Assembly (NCBI RefSeq): GCF_008831285.2
Contig: NC_045138.2
Coordinates: 246,001 to 310,000, forward strand
DNA length: 64,000 bases
Direction of reading: 5' to 3'
DNA from: Nymphaea colorata
Taxonomy: Eukaryota; Streptophyta; Magnoliopsida; Nymphaeales; Nymphaeaceae
Shown here one piece after another: positions 38,440 through 50,610 of the stretch; positions within the stretch are counted from its first letter, which is position 1; every line of letters starts with the position of its first letter. The notes under the pieces were generated by a model. The model was not told where the DNA came from, did no database searches, and worked only from the letters and a program-made list of their open reading frames with translations. The position numbers and the translations under genes are program-made.

Positions 38440-39441
38440 GGATGTCAAATTTGAAAGTCTTTAGATCAGAATGGATTTTTTAAATATAAAATTTGAATTC
38501 GGATTGAAATCAGATATTGAAATAAAAAGTCGGATTCAGATTATAAAATGAAAATAATTGAGTTTTACTATAGACAAATAAAGATGAAACATATGAATAT
38601 GTCTCTGCAATTAAGAACTACCTTTGTAATATTTATGATCAATATAAAACTACTCATACATATAGAAGATGCTCTCTATTGGTATTGGTTATATTATTGA
38701 TGTTGAGAAGAATAGTGATGCATCTATCTTTACTTCTTTAATTGATTTTTTTCTTTTAAAAAGAAGCCTAAAACAAGTGCAATAAATGACTTTTCTGAAT
38801 AATTATCACAAAATCAACACACAAAATCAATTTAGAGTTGTATTTAGAAAAGTCTATTTATCCAAAAAAACAATTCAATTGACATTTTGACATGGTGGAA
38901 GGTCAATGCACCTAAATACCTTGTGCTATTTAGTTATTTCTATATCAACTGTTGTATCATAGTCAACATTTAGTACAGATGGACATATTCTTGATTTATA
39001 AAAAAGTAGATTAGGTATAATGACCGTGGAGACTTTGATTTGTGCACAAGATTGGTTGCGAGATCAGACTTAAGGTAATTTACTTATTATTAAAGCTTTT
39101 AAGTATATTTTTGTGCTACTTATTTTATTTTTTTGTTAGATGATTCCGATTTGCCTACACCTTTGCTTGAAGAGGAAACACCAATAGCATCTGCATACAT
39201 TGAACTAAATTATAAATTATGCATTGAAGTATATATCCAAATAAAAAGATCATATCCATTGTGCCAAATGGAGGCACTTTAAGAAAAATGGTGCAAACTT
39301 GTACTATATGGTAAAATGTTCTTTTTTATTGAAGTTGTCAAGAATGACTCGTCTAGTTTCTTATTGCATCGACGAACAACAACCAAGTACAATTTTTAAA
39401 AATTTAAATTTGCACGCTCTAGAAAATGGTTTGATGATGTA

Positions 39442-39481
<40 letters not shown>

Positions 39482-39950
39482 CACACACTTGGTCTCTCTC
39501 TCTCTTATTAAGCTTGACAATTATCACCAATCAAGTTTGAGCTAGTGGGATGTTAACATTGGGTTTGATAGTTCATTTGGTGTTTATGATATATTTGTCA
39601 TCCATAAGTCGGATTTGGATCAGATTTACATATGGCTTAAAGGTCATAAATTGGATTCAGATGGATTTGGATATAACTTAAAGATCGGATTCATATATAA
39701 CTTAAAAGTTGGATTCGAATCAGATTCATATATAACTTAAACTTCAGATCGGATTCAATGATAACTTAAAAATTAGATTCAGATTAGATTCAGATGTGGA
39801 TTTTAAAGTCGGATTCAGATAAGACATAAATTTTTATTTGTCCAAATTCGAATCCAAGTCCAAATCAAACTATATGGTTATCCAAAAAATCAGATATGGT
39901 AAAAGGAATATATGATCCGAATCCGATCTGTTGACATCCTTAGGCAGAAG
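38440..39950. repeat. GGATTC/CAGATT-dialect stretches and GT/AT microsatellite
   Basis: GGATTCAGATT-like words occur at 38440-38550 and densely at 39600-39945, the latter ending in GATCTGTTGACATCCTTAG, the inverted terminus of this family. Between them, 38560-39430 is AT-rich with nothing recognised. A (GT)n(AT)n tract with a CT tail lies at about 39440-39506. Confidence 0.45.
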
Positions 39951-39989
39951 CGATGCGACGGAGGCTGCAAAAATGGGCTATGCCTCATC

Positions 39990-40150
39990 CATTCTTATCA
40001 GTGCCTGGTACCCGGCCCGTCCTGACCTGTTAATAGTCCGGTGGGGTAGCAGGCCGGCAGGGCCCAAGCGCAGGTAGTTACAGGCACAAAATTACCGAGC
40101 CGCGTTGGCATGGCCCGATGCCCAAGCCTAATCGAGCATTCAGTTAGTGT
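39990..40150. repeat. GGGCC-dialect island fragment
   Basis: A short GC-rich island ending GGCCCGATGCCCAAGCCTAAT, nearly identical to the right end of the element at 3184-3525 (GGCCCGATGCCCAAGCTTAGG). The left end (GGTACCCGGCCCGTCC) is worn. It is a truncated member of that element family. Confidence 0.5.
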
Positions 40151-40210
40151 TTCTCTTTTTATATGAAAAAACAAGAATGTGGGCACCTAGGTGGATGGCT
40201 GGTCTTTATG

Positions 40211-40211
<1 letters not shown>

Positions 40212-40271
<60 letters not shown>

Positions 40272-40459
40272 CTAATAATACATGACAAAAGTGCTTTATA
40301 ACTTTTTTCTCTTTATTGTTCTCTCAACCACCCACATGAAAATGATCAATTTCTATTCTGTTGGAGGCCGCAACCAGTTTTTTGGAACTAGTTTTTTCTG
40401 CAATCTAAACTTATAAACATGATTTTAAGAGTGATTTGGTAAGAAAAACACACACACAC

Positions 40460-40503
<44 letters not shown>
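40212..40503. repeat. Two (AT)n tracts
   Basis: AT tracts at about 40212-40268 and, after an (AC)n lead, at 40461-40502. The stretch 40505-41500 that follows is AT-rich with no recognised gene; 'ccttagccaagcggta' near 40728 has a weak box-A look only. Confidence 0.75.
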
Positions 40504-40506
<3 letters not shown>

Positions 40507-41845
40507 TAATTGTATTTTGAGTTATAATAATGTTTTTAATAATCCAAAAATGAATGCTCTTATAACATCAAAATTTGAATATTGTAGAAAAGAACAATTT
40601 TTCAAGACAATAACTTGAACCAAAACATGATTTATATAAATTTGGGTTTAATTATAAACATATTAGGCTGTTCACATTTTATCTAAAATATTTTTTAATA
40701 TAAATTTAAGAGGTATGGTTTTTATCCCTTAGCCAAGCGGTATGGTGTGTGTGAGTGTGCATTAATGACATTAAGGGTGGGGATAAAGGTTTCAGACTTA
40801 TAATTTTGATCTCAACTATTAACTTCTAAAATACTCTTAAGATAATATCAAAACGGCTAGATTGTTAAAAAAATGTGCTGAACATTGCATTTGGACATAA
40901 ATAATTGTCCGCTTGGTTCAAACCATCATTTTCTGGTAATGTTGTACGTCTCTCTCTCTCTGTCTCGTATATTACTTTATGCGAATCTTAACATTATGAT
41001 AAAGGTTAAGATAAGGCTGTTGGATTCAGTATGTATTTTTGCAACCGAGTCCAATATGCACTTCATGCGAAAAAAATTTGGATTGCAGATCATATATGTA
41101 AATTATGTTTACATAATAAAATCAGTAAAATAAAAGATTAACAAGCAATCTGACAATTCAGAAAGGGGGAACTCTAGGGGATGTAGAAGGCTTGGCTTTG
41201 AGGACCTTTCTACTAGATTTATTTAGGAGCAAGTAAAGTAAGAAATTGAATTTCTTTTTTAACACAACCTATAAAAAATTGTACCATCTAATATTTTTCT
41301 CATGTATTTTAGTATTATAAACATGTTTCACTAGATTGAAGAGAAAACAGATCACGCCACGACTGATGGGAATTAAAGTTCACATGAATGAAGAAAACAT
41401 ATTGAATTGGAGAGAGGAAAGAAGCAGCAATATGAACATAGCTAGTCTGAACGAGAAGAAAAATACTATGTATGGAATTGATGAAACCGCGTGAAAGGAC
41501 TGAAGCCAACGAATAATAACTGACCGAATTGAGGGCCGAATTTCTTCACCCGACAAGGGTGTGTGAAGATTGGCTCTATGTCTTTTTCACAATAAAGTAT
41601 ACTCTCTACCACTCCCAAGACGATAATGTGGTGGTGGTGGTAATAAAAAACGGACCCACCTGCTCAGCTTGATTTTTATGAGAAGAGGACCGATGGGAGG
41701 TAGGAATCTACAAGTCAACAGTAGTTGTCAGCAGCCTGGTCTATAGGCATAGTTTTTTGCCTTTTTTTTCCGCATCCATTTGAAAATTGCTTCTCTTCCT
41801 CTGCTCTTCAATCTACCTCAGAAACTGAGAGTGGGGTTGGAGGAG

Positions 41846-44800
41846 ATGGAGGTAGTAATAGACGCTCTTGCGCAAACAGCCATTTCCAATCTGTGGGGTG
41901 CTGTAACCAACTTGTTGAACGAGACCAAAGACTACATCTTGAATGCCAAAGGCGATCTGGAGAAGCTCCAAACGAAGCTGGCAAACTTCCAAAAGGACAT
42001 CAAAGCTGAAGAACGTGACAGAGTTCCAGCAAGAGGGATCAGGTACGAAAGCTGTCTTGGACCACTGCATTCACTTCTTTTTACGAAGATGCTTCTTTTC
42101 ACTTCCAACTTGGTAACAAAATCAACAAAATCAATGAAAGGCTTGATGAAATAAAGAAAGATTGAGACATGGTGTATAGGCTCAAAACAACACCAACAGG
42201 GGGTGGAGAGAACCCTGTTCATGGTGAACATGACAACCTCAGAGAGACAACCCATCACATGGGTGTACAACCATCCACGGGTAGGGGGGATGATAAAAAG
42301 GAGATAGTGAAAAGGCTCTTGTCAAATGACTCTACAGAAAGTAGTAAGACACAAAGGGGTGGTGTTTCTATTATTTCTATTGTAGGAAAAGGAGGAATCG
42401 GCAAAACAACTCTTGCAAAAATGGTCTTTAAAGAAACAGAAGAATATTTTGGGAAACGTAGATGGTGGGTTTGTGTTTCGGAAAGACCAAACCGTAAGGA
42501 TTTGTTACGGAAAATATTGAAGGAAGTGCGCAAGAAATATAAAGAAGACGTTGATAGTTCCTTGAGTGAGTTGTGCACACAATTACGGAACAAGCTCTCA
42601 AAGAAAAAAATTTTGTTGGTCCTAGATGATGTGTGGGAAACGAAATGGTGGGAGGAAGAGGTAGAGGGAACATTGATGACGGGTGTAATGGGGAGCAATA
42701 TTTTGATTACCAGTAGAAACAAAAATGTATCAGATGAGTTGCATGCTTCTTATATGCATGAATTACGAGAATTTAATTTTCAGCAAAGTTGGGACCTGTT
42801 TCTGAACGTGGCATTAAGAGAAGGCCAAACAGAACAAGATTTGGTGATGCATAATATCAAAGAAGTTGGAGTGAGCATAGTCAAGAAGTGTGGTGGGTTG
42901 CCACTTGTGATTAAGACAGTAGGGTCCATGATGCTTACGAAGCAAATGAGTAGGGAGGACTGGAAGTCCGTCGATGATAGTAAGATATGGGAATGGAAGA
43001 GGCCTGCAGCCTCATCATCGACGTCTGAAATAGGCGGCGATATTCTTCCTGGTCTCATACTAAGCTACGATGACTTGCCATATTATTTGAAGAGTTGTTT
43101 TGTGTATTGCTGCATTTATCCAAAGGATTATGAGATTGAAAGGGAGAGATTGATCATGCAATGGGTGGCACACGGATTGATTGAGGAAAAGAAACACATA
43201 GATGTGGAAGCGACAGCAAACCAGTACATTCAAGATTTGATAAGGCGGTGTTTGATTGAAGAAAATAATCATCGTTTTCATGGCTCCCAACTTAAATTGC
43301 ATGACATTTTGCATGACCTTGCCTCATACATAGGTGGAGAGGAATATAGCCATGCCTCTATTTCTCAACGCACACGCCATATGTCATTACTTGCTATAGA
43401 CGATGTAGAAGAGGCCATGCATAATGCCACAGCCACAACACATAAGCTGCGTACGTTGTTGATTAAGTCATTGCCTTCCGAGCACTTGACCAATTTCAAG
43501 TGGCTGAGGGTGTTGTCATTGAGGGGATGTGAAATGGATGAGTTGCCAAATTGCATTCAATGCCTTGCACTTGTAAAATATCTTGATCTAAGCAAGTCTA
43601 AAGTGAGACGGTTGCCCAGTTCAATCGGCAGACTCTGTAACTTGTAAACATTGGATTTAAGTCATGGTGCCATTCAAGAGTTGCCCAAGGAAATGGGCGA
43701 ACTGTGCAACTTGAGGTATCTTGGGCTGAAAGATACAAAGGAATTAAAATTTGTAGCTGAAGGTCTGGAGATGCTTACTGATTTACGGACCTTGCATAGG
43801 TTTATGGTATGCGATGACAAAGGGAAGACAAGAGGCTGCAATATTAATGAACTAAAAGACTTGAAGAAACTAAAGGGAGAATTGTCAATTGAAGGTCTGC
43901 GTGGGGGAATGGTGAAAGTGATCGATCCAAAGAAAGTGGAGCTTAATTTGAAGCATGAGCTAATTGGGGTGAAATTTATTTTCGAGGAGCAAGGGGATGA
44001 CAAAGTGGATAGCGCTTCTGAAGAGAGGGGTTTGCTGGAGACTTTGGAACCTCCACATGGCATAGAGAGGTTGGTAATTGGTGGTTATAAAGGAGACACT
44101 AGGCCTGAGTGGTATTTGGACACCAATTACGAGGAGCTGCGCCTAGAACGTTGTCCATCATGGGCAGCAGTGATAGGAATTAAATCATTGAAAAAATTGG
44201 AGGTCAGCAACTGCCCAACATTGGGTGCATTGCCGAGCATGCCCTTGTTGAAGTCCTTGATGATTTCGCACTGTCATGGGCTCAACACGATTGGTGACTC
44301 GTTCGCTGTGAACTATTGTGGTAGGCTGAAAACTCTCGCTAGAATGCCTGCATTGGAGTCATTGTACATTAGGGACTGTGATGGGCTCAACACGATTGGT
44401 GACATGCCGGCTGTAAAGACGTTGATTCTGATTGATTTGCCCAACTGGGAACCAACATTTACTTCTATGCCATGCTTAAGAAAGGGGATATTTGAAAAAT
44501 GTCCAAAGATGGAGACATAAGGCTTGAGTGATGAGTTGGCAGGGCTCCAAAGCTGTCATTGTTCATTTGCCCAAGTGCAAGATTGGGATGGAAATTGCTT
44601 GAGCAGCTGCCTAACCTCATTCAGTTGTGGTTGGATTCAAAATCAACAGTACTAGTGCCATCGCCATTGCCATCACAGGTATCCACAGTTCTACCCTCCC
44701 TTACAGAAGACCCTCCCTTAAACTTCTGTATTTGAGAGACAACACGAATGTTGAGGAGGTCAAATGGGGAAGGGTGCCTCAGTGGGTGTGGGGTCTCTCC

Positions 44801-45106
44801 CAATTGGAGATATTGCGCCTATACTCTTTCTCTGAGGACATCAGCTTGGGAGGCCACTAGCAATGCCTCCCCAAACTGAGATACCTATGGCTTGAAGACT
44901 TCCCCAATCTGAAGTCTGTGGTGGAGGTGAATAATAATATTACTGCCCAACAACAACCAAATGGAACAACATGTTCCTCGGATGCACAGCAACAACAGAT
45001 CGCCTGCCTCTCCAACCTTCAAAGGTTGTGGATTCGCTCATGTCCAGCACTCCATCTGCCGCAGGAGTTAAGGGACCGTCTTGGGAAAAGATTACACATA
45101 TATTAA
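41846..45106 (+). pseudogene. CC-NB-LRR (NLR) disease-resistance pseudogene
   Basis: Decayed relative of the NLR at 54508. The Rx-type coiled-coil starts at ATG 41846 (MEVVIDALAQTAIS). About 118 bp of the CC region are missing compared with the other copy, shifting the frame. A TGA (42163) stands where the other copy has TGG. The NB-ARC is then open: P-loop GKGGIGKTT, RRWWVCVSERPNRKD, kinase-2 LLVLDDVW, ILITSR, GLPL, YCCIYPKDYE and LHD in place of MHD. In the LRR, CAA became TAA at 43645 and again at 44518. A further deletion follows, and TGG became TAG at 44858. The last piece ends at 45106 with LPQELRDRLG. Intact NLRs sense pathogen effectors and trigger immunity; this one could make at most fragments. 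The promoter-proximal text also matches the other copy. Confidence 0.9.
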
Positions 45107-46435
45107 TTATTTTGGTTAAATAAGTGTGTTTCCATTTCGTTACGTCTCTTCTTTCTCTCTCCCTCTTGTTTGATTTGGGTCCAGTAAAGTAAATTGAACT
45201 AAACTGGTGAGTTTTGTAATTGAAAACATATGTGAATACCAGCAGCTAACATAACATGTATAGATGATAAATGTGGTGCTGTTTGGCTCAAATAGAACCG
45301 TCGGCTTTGAATCGGTACAACAGATACTATTAAATTACCTTTTTCCTTTAAGAAGCTTTTAAAAAACCATTTTTAAATATTATTTTGTTTTACATCCATT
45401 AATTGATGCACAAAGGCCCCGATTAATTAGCCGACGATAAAATCCCAAGCTGGCCATTATTTGAGCGACCTTCAAAGTTTGGTTTTCTCATATAATAATA
45501 TAAATAATTGCTTCTTTTTTTTACTTCAAAATAATTTTTTTGCAGTTTTATCTTTTTTTTTTCATGATTTTTGTTTTAACGTTTAAAACATAAGCTAAAC
45601 TACTTATATTCATTTCTGTCATTACTATAAGATTATTTTTATTATTTTATCAAGTTATTTTTTATGTTTTCTTGCTAATTTTTTTATTTATTTTACTTTT
45701 TCATAACTTGTAAGGTTTTCACTTTTTTAAAAAAATGCCAAATTTTTTTAAATTTTCAACTTCACCCAAAAATACTCAAAACGACCTCACCGTTTAATAC
45801 CGATTAAGATATTTATGACCATCATTGAAGTGAGATTCTCTGATCTGTCATTTCATTTGAGTTTTGTAAATTATTTTTGTGAGGAAAGGTATTCACCATT
45901 TTGGGTTAGGGCCTTAGGATTTATATTAATTCAGGATACCATGTACTGCACTATTAAGGAGTTGTTAGCCGATCAGAAAACCTATGCTCATATGTATAAC
46001 ATATAAAATATATATTTAACCTATCTCCACACACACACATCTTTGTATATATTTACTTATTTGGCAATACTCAACCGAGAAATCTCTAAATAAGAAAATC
46101 ATTTTTCTTTATTGTCTTGAACAACCAATACTTTTGCTATACTAGGAGTTGACCTCCTCTTCATGCAAATGAAACATTAGTTAGCATCTTAACTGAATAT
46201 CTTTCTCTGATTGTTCTGTCTCTAGAATTTAAAGAGATCTATTTCGTTTATGGTACGAAACAAATATTTTTCCGTTTATGAAACACTCACAAAGTGTTTG
46301 ATTTGCCAAACAACCTCTAAAGAATACGACTGATTTGAATCCGATCAGTTGGCATCCCAACTTATTAAAATTAAAGTTATAGAAACATAATTCTACCTTC
46401 CAATTCTAGTTTCCATTTGATAGTATGGAATTTTG
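45107..46435. other. Downstream flank of the NLR pseudogene
   Basis: No gene is recognised. 45265-45430 matches 58305-58450 downstream of the second NLR ('gctgtttggctcaaatagaa', 'gaatcggtac', 'ttacctttttcctttaagaa'), showing the duplication extends past the gene. 45480-45790 is AT-rich. 46330-46365 ends with a GATCAGTTGGCATCCC terminus of the GGATC-dialect family. Confidence 0.5.
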
Positions 46436-48626
46436 ATTTTTAGAATTGAAAAATTATGTGTTTGATAAAGAAAAGTTAAATATTTTATCGCATTACAAGA
46501 AACCCTAATATCAAGTCCAGGCACCTCGCTAATGGGATCTGGATTTTCTCACCAGATCCAATTACTTTGGATCAAATTAAATTGCATCTGAAGCATTGAC
46601 ATCCCAGATCTTGAAATCTTGGAGGTTCAAGATCAAGCTTTTGGATCTCCACATTGGCCGTAGGATTGTCTACATATATATATATATATATATATGCACC
46701 GATTACATCACAAACTTTGTAATTGATACATCTCCAATATGTTGATGTCAAGTCAGAACTGAGACTGAGGCCCTCAAGCCTTGCTATTTTTATTAGAGAT
46801 CCACTCATTTAGAGGGTGCTTGGTAACAGGAATGCTATTGAAACCCACTGTTCCATTTATCCTTTTTTTTTGTTTGTTTTTACAACACATTAATTTCGGG
46901 AACAGTATGGTCCAAAGAAAGAAGCAATCCTATTACCAAACATAAAATGTTTATCAACATAAAAGGATTTGCTAACATAAAAAGATTTCCTATAACCACA
47001 GATAAAACTTTGTAGGATAATACCGGGTCCAACTAATTAACTCGGATCCGATCTGTTTGTGCATGGGCCCATGCTTGGACGTGGGTCCAACAAAATGCTC
47101 GACATATTGCATTTTTGCCATTTTCTGGGAGATTAATTTTTTTTAGTCTGCCTAAATTTTTTTTTAATGTACTTTGTGGTTGAGGGGCCAAAATGCTTCT
47201 GTAAATTATTCGTGGACATAAGGAAATAGTTTCGAAATTAATGTCATCTCAGATTCTCAAAAAATCTCTGGGGAGATAATTTTAATAATGCATAAACTAT
47301 ATATTTAAATAATATATAACCATTAACTTGTCCAGCAACATTTTCTTAAAAAAAAACACATATCACGTATAGTTGACTTGTAAATGGCAACAAATCAACC
47401 TAAACTTTGTTTAATTAATTAATTTATTTAAAAGAGAGGAAATAGTTTCGTTGTATATTGTAATTTACAATATGTTCTTTGTCCAAATGAGTACGCGTTC
47501 CAGAAGTTTCCTATATATTCATGTGAATTGTTGAAATTCCTTATATAAGGAAAAAAGAAAATATATGTAGTTAGAAACAAATTTTAAAATTAAGGTAAAA
47601 GAAAAGAAGATGGAAGTTTTAAAAAGGCCAAACCTATTTAACGTGACCGTATTTAAAAGCTACAAGCCGTCAATTCCTTCACCTCATGACCACTAAATCA
47701 GACCACCTATCAAAGAAAATGGATGGCTGAGATGAAACCGATACTTGGTTCAGCCCACCTTCGCCCTTTTTTGTTGCACATAAAAAAAACCATTGGGTTT
47801 GCAAATAGGTGCAAGTCCATGGGTCAGGTTTTGGGCTGAATACGTGTCTCTTCCGTTCTTAACTTAATCGGATCTAATTTACCTAATTTTGTTTGGGTTC
47901 AAGCTTGATTTTAATTGAAGTTTACTCCCAGCTTAAGTTTCTAAATTTTACTTTTAATCAAGTTTTGTAACACCCCAAAAGTTGTATATTTAAAATTTGG
48001 ATTTGGATTCTGATGCAAGAATAAAACAATACAACAGTCATTAGATTTAGTAGCGCAGAAAATTTAACAGTTTCTTCAGTTGTGTTCAAATATCAATTCA
48101 AATCCAAATATGTGAACGTCCCATGAATTAGTTAGGGTTAGAACACCTCCAGCTCAAATTTAATTGTTGGTATCCCAAAATTTGAATTAATTTCCAAATC
48201 TACCCGTTTGGGGCCCTAATTACAAACAGAAGCTTTTGAACCAATCTCGAACGCTATATGCATTCAGTCATTGATTGCTTCGGACTACGAGCAATTGACT
48301 CATTAAAGACAAGCCCAAAAAGCATTATGTTTCGCTTGATTTAGAAAAAGTAATCACCAAATATAATTGATTTAATTATTAATGTCTTCTTCATTAACAT
48401 ATGCATTTGAGAGGTTATAGTTGGGACAAGTAGAACCGTCCTGACCACACCTTGAATAAATAAGGGATGGGAATTGGGGTGAAGCCGGCAATTTATGGAT
48501 AATAGTAAATTTTTAACAATTCATTTCTCTCGCTCTCTTTCTCTCTCTAACACGTTGAAAGAAAAACATCTGAACCGAAATTCACTACCCTCTCTGGCCA
48601 CTGACGTAGAGAAGCCATTGTTCTAC
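46436..48626. repeat. Duplicated downstream block, copy A (matches 60000-62258)
   Basis: An ordered series of shared blocks links this to copy B: 'ctaatgggatctggatttt', 'atccaattactt(a/t)ggatc', 'ggttcaagatcaagct', 'ggattgtctaca' and an (AT)n tract, then 'gcaatcctattaccaaaca', 'aactaattaactcggatccg', 'gataattttaataatgcataa', 'aatgagtacgcg' and 'aacacgttgaaa...catctgaaccgaaa'. Copy A lacks about 100 bp present in copy B at about 60705-60840. The block ends with a remnant of the GH28 gene's first codons (48604-48626) and then homology stops. Confidence 0.7.
48604..48626 (+). pseudogene. Truncated 5' end of the GH28 gene
   Basis: The sequence ACGTAGAGAAGCCATTGTTC lines up with ACATGGAGAAGCCGTTGTTC at 62236-62255, the start of the polygalacturonase-like gene. 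The start codon equivalent (48606-48608) is GTA instead of ATG, and homology ends after about seven codons. The preceding leader (48540-48600) also matches 62160-62230. Confidence 0.65.
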
Positions 48627-48699
48627 TCTTCACTTCATTAAACCTAATATCCAGATATATTTGAATTTTGGAAAATAAATAACATTGTACCAAATCTTA

Positions 48700-49725
48700 G
48701 AATGTTAATGAAGTGTTTGTTTCACAAAATTTGATAGATGAAGGCTATAGAATTAAACCAAAAAAATCTGACATAATTACCAATTAATTATGTGAATATT
48801 GGAAAATAACGATACCATAGCCTTAAGGGGCATAGCGTAGCTGGTCGGGCTAGAGGCTTGCAGGTCTCTATTTTGATTCCCATGGGTGTTATGTTTCTAT
48901 GTCTTAAGGCGGTAGGGCGCGACATCCAAGTTGAAGGGTGTCCCGTTCTCACTGACACCAACGCAGCTCAGGACCCCGGAGGCAGGGGGAATGGGGGGGG
49001 GGGGCCTTCGGGCGTCGCTTCTGGCGGTGGGATTGACACTCTCGCTCACTCGAAAACTTTTGGCATCGCTTGTTTTATAAGGAAGCAGGTCACAAATACC
49101 AAAACACATAATGATCAATTGTAAAATCAAAATTCAAGACTATCAAACACAAAGGGTAACTAGAATTGGAAATTTCATTCCAATTCTAGTTGGAGGTGGA
49201 CTTTCTTTTCCAGAATTTTAGTTCTAATATCAAAATTCAAGGTCCTCAAATGCCCCCTAAGGTTAGTCCTCTAAGGATTTCCAAAAAGTGTTTATGGCAT
49301 CATTGAAGGTGGTTGGGAAGAGGTGGCGATTCAGTTCTTTCTAAGCAGGGCCAAATTGTTGAAAAATTCTTCCATGCACACTTGATAAGGGTGCATTCTA
49401 AGAGGTCGTTTGATGGCCATGGAATGCGTGGAACAGAACATATGCATTCCGTTTACATGATTTTCAAATCAAACACTGCATCAACGGATCAGATTCAAAT
49501 TGGATATACGGTCAGTTATATCTACTTTTTTAGATAATCATATATTCGGATTCAAATGGGAATAAAGAAAAGTCATATCCGAATAAATCTAATTTGATCG
49601 TCTAATTGACAACAAACCACAGCAAATCTTAATTTTGAATCTAAGTGTTTGAACTTCTAATAAATCGAATATGATAATACTGTAAATTTGGTTTGAATTT
49701 GATGCAACAGAGTGTCTTTTGTCTC
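48700..49725. repeat. Displaced duplicate block (matches 58185-59330)
   Basis: 'gaagtgtttgtttcacaaa', 'tatgtgaatattgg', 'cttgttttataaggaagcagg', 'ccctaaggttagtcctctaagg', 'gtgtttatggcatcattgaagg' and 'gatggccatggaatg' recur in the same order after the second NLR. In copy B this block lies between the NLR and the 60-kb block, while here it lies after the GH28 remnant. So it is not collinear and must come from another rearrangement or a third unit. The end (49480-49720) is GGATC-dialect text. Confidence 0.65.
48827..49050 (+). mobile_element. tRNA-derived SINE, copy 3 (best preserved)
   Basis: Box A TAGCGTAGCTGG (48833-48844) fits TRGCNNAGYNGG. About 20-30 bases later, GGTCTCTATTTTGATTCCC (48863-48881) resembles box B. 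The body TTGAAGGGTGTCCC...GCTCAGGACC is shared with copies at 2820 and 26253. A G-run (about 48994-49005) lies in the 3' half. It interrupts a block that is continuous, though diverged, in the other copy near 58300-58700, consistent with insertion. No protein is encoded. Confidence 0.6.
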
Positions 49726-49727
49726 AA

Positions 49728-50160
49728 ATCAGAAAGCCCAAAGTGCAGGAAAGACCATCTCACTTTGCCATAAGCTTTTGAAATATCTAATTTGAGGAGA
49801 AAAAATTGTTCTATATGCCCTTATCCAAGCTGTTGTCGCTTCAAGAGCAAGGTGCTTGGATGAAATATATTGGGGAGATAAGATGCCATTGTTCTCGGCC
49901 AATAATTGTGCTAAAACAATCTTCATTCTCTCAGCCGTGAACTTAGCAACTACCTCACAAGCTTGTTTGTGATGAAGAAATTTCTCACCACTCGAGCCGC
50001 ATTGTTTGCATCCCAAAATTTCTTTTGGTTCACCAATGAGAACTTGCTTTGCAAAGTGGAAAAGGGTCTATTGGCCGTCAGTGTGAGACCTAGTTTTTCT
50101 GGTGCTTTGTTCATTCTTGGTGCATTTTCACATTCATTTAAGTATTATCCACCATCTAAA
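49728..50160 (-). mobile_element. LINE (L1-type) reverse-transcriptase remnant, copy 2
   Basis: The minus strand encodes ERMKIVLAQLLAENNG in one frame and then, after a frame break, a degraded form of the LDISKxY...W region (about 49800-49740). It matches 35915-36390 closely at nucleotide level but lacks the ISLCNVIYK part present there, having lost about 70 bp. Confidence 0.6.
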
Positions 50161-50314
50161 AAGAAAATTAGATAAGTCATTCATACCACAACATACATAT
50201 AAAATAAAAAATGAGTATGCTATCAAGCCAAGTATAGTTTGATAACCATCATGTGTACTGCACTGTAATATTGGCCTTCGTGAAGTCAAGAGATTTTAGG
50301 TCAAGCAAAATTGG

Positions 50315-50394
<80 letters not shown>

Positions 50395-50610
50395 AGTCTA
50401 AAGGGGAAGAGAAAGGAGAGCGGAGAAGAGGGTGGACAAGAGCGGGTCCATTTGACCTCATAATGGCACCTCTAATGTGAAGATCAACACTGATCCTAAA
50501 TACCTTCAGAATAACACCCTCTAAAAATCAAACTGAAGCCGTTGCTATAGCACGCCACCTAATCCGAACGTTGCTCTACACATCACTTGGTAAACCGGAG
50601 TGGGGGGGTA
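50161..50610. other. Shared flank and (AT)n(GA)n tract
   Basis: 'gaaaattagataagtcatt' and 'gtggacaagagcgggtcca' repeat the 36930-37070 block. An (AT)n(GA)n compound tract lies at about 50318-50390. No gene is seen. Confidence 0.5.

Larger units (their letters stand above)
33731..41845. other. Repeat-rich intergenic DNA
   Basis: No intact gene is recognised over 8 kb. Named contents are listed separately: AT-rich dispersed repeats, GGATC-dialect islands, a LINE reverse-transcriptase remnant, a 164-bp tandem duplication and several microsatellites. The stretch 41520-41845 is the likely promoter and leader of the first NLR and resembles 54390-54507 upstream of the second. Confidence 0.5.

Noticed and set aside
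40728-40800. tRNA- or SINE-like word 'ttagccaagcgg'
   Set aside because: No convincing box B at proper spacing and no shared body.
41725-42009. Separate 94-codon gene overlapping the first NLR start
   Set aside because: It is the alternative frame of the NLR coiled-coil region.
48831-48885. A tRNA gene
   Set aside because: Boxes A and B are present but no cloverleaf can be formed, and the body is shared with other repeats; it is a SINE.
48858-49124. 88-codon open frame
   Set aside because: It lies wholly within the SINE and a G-run; composition is repeat-derived.
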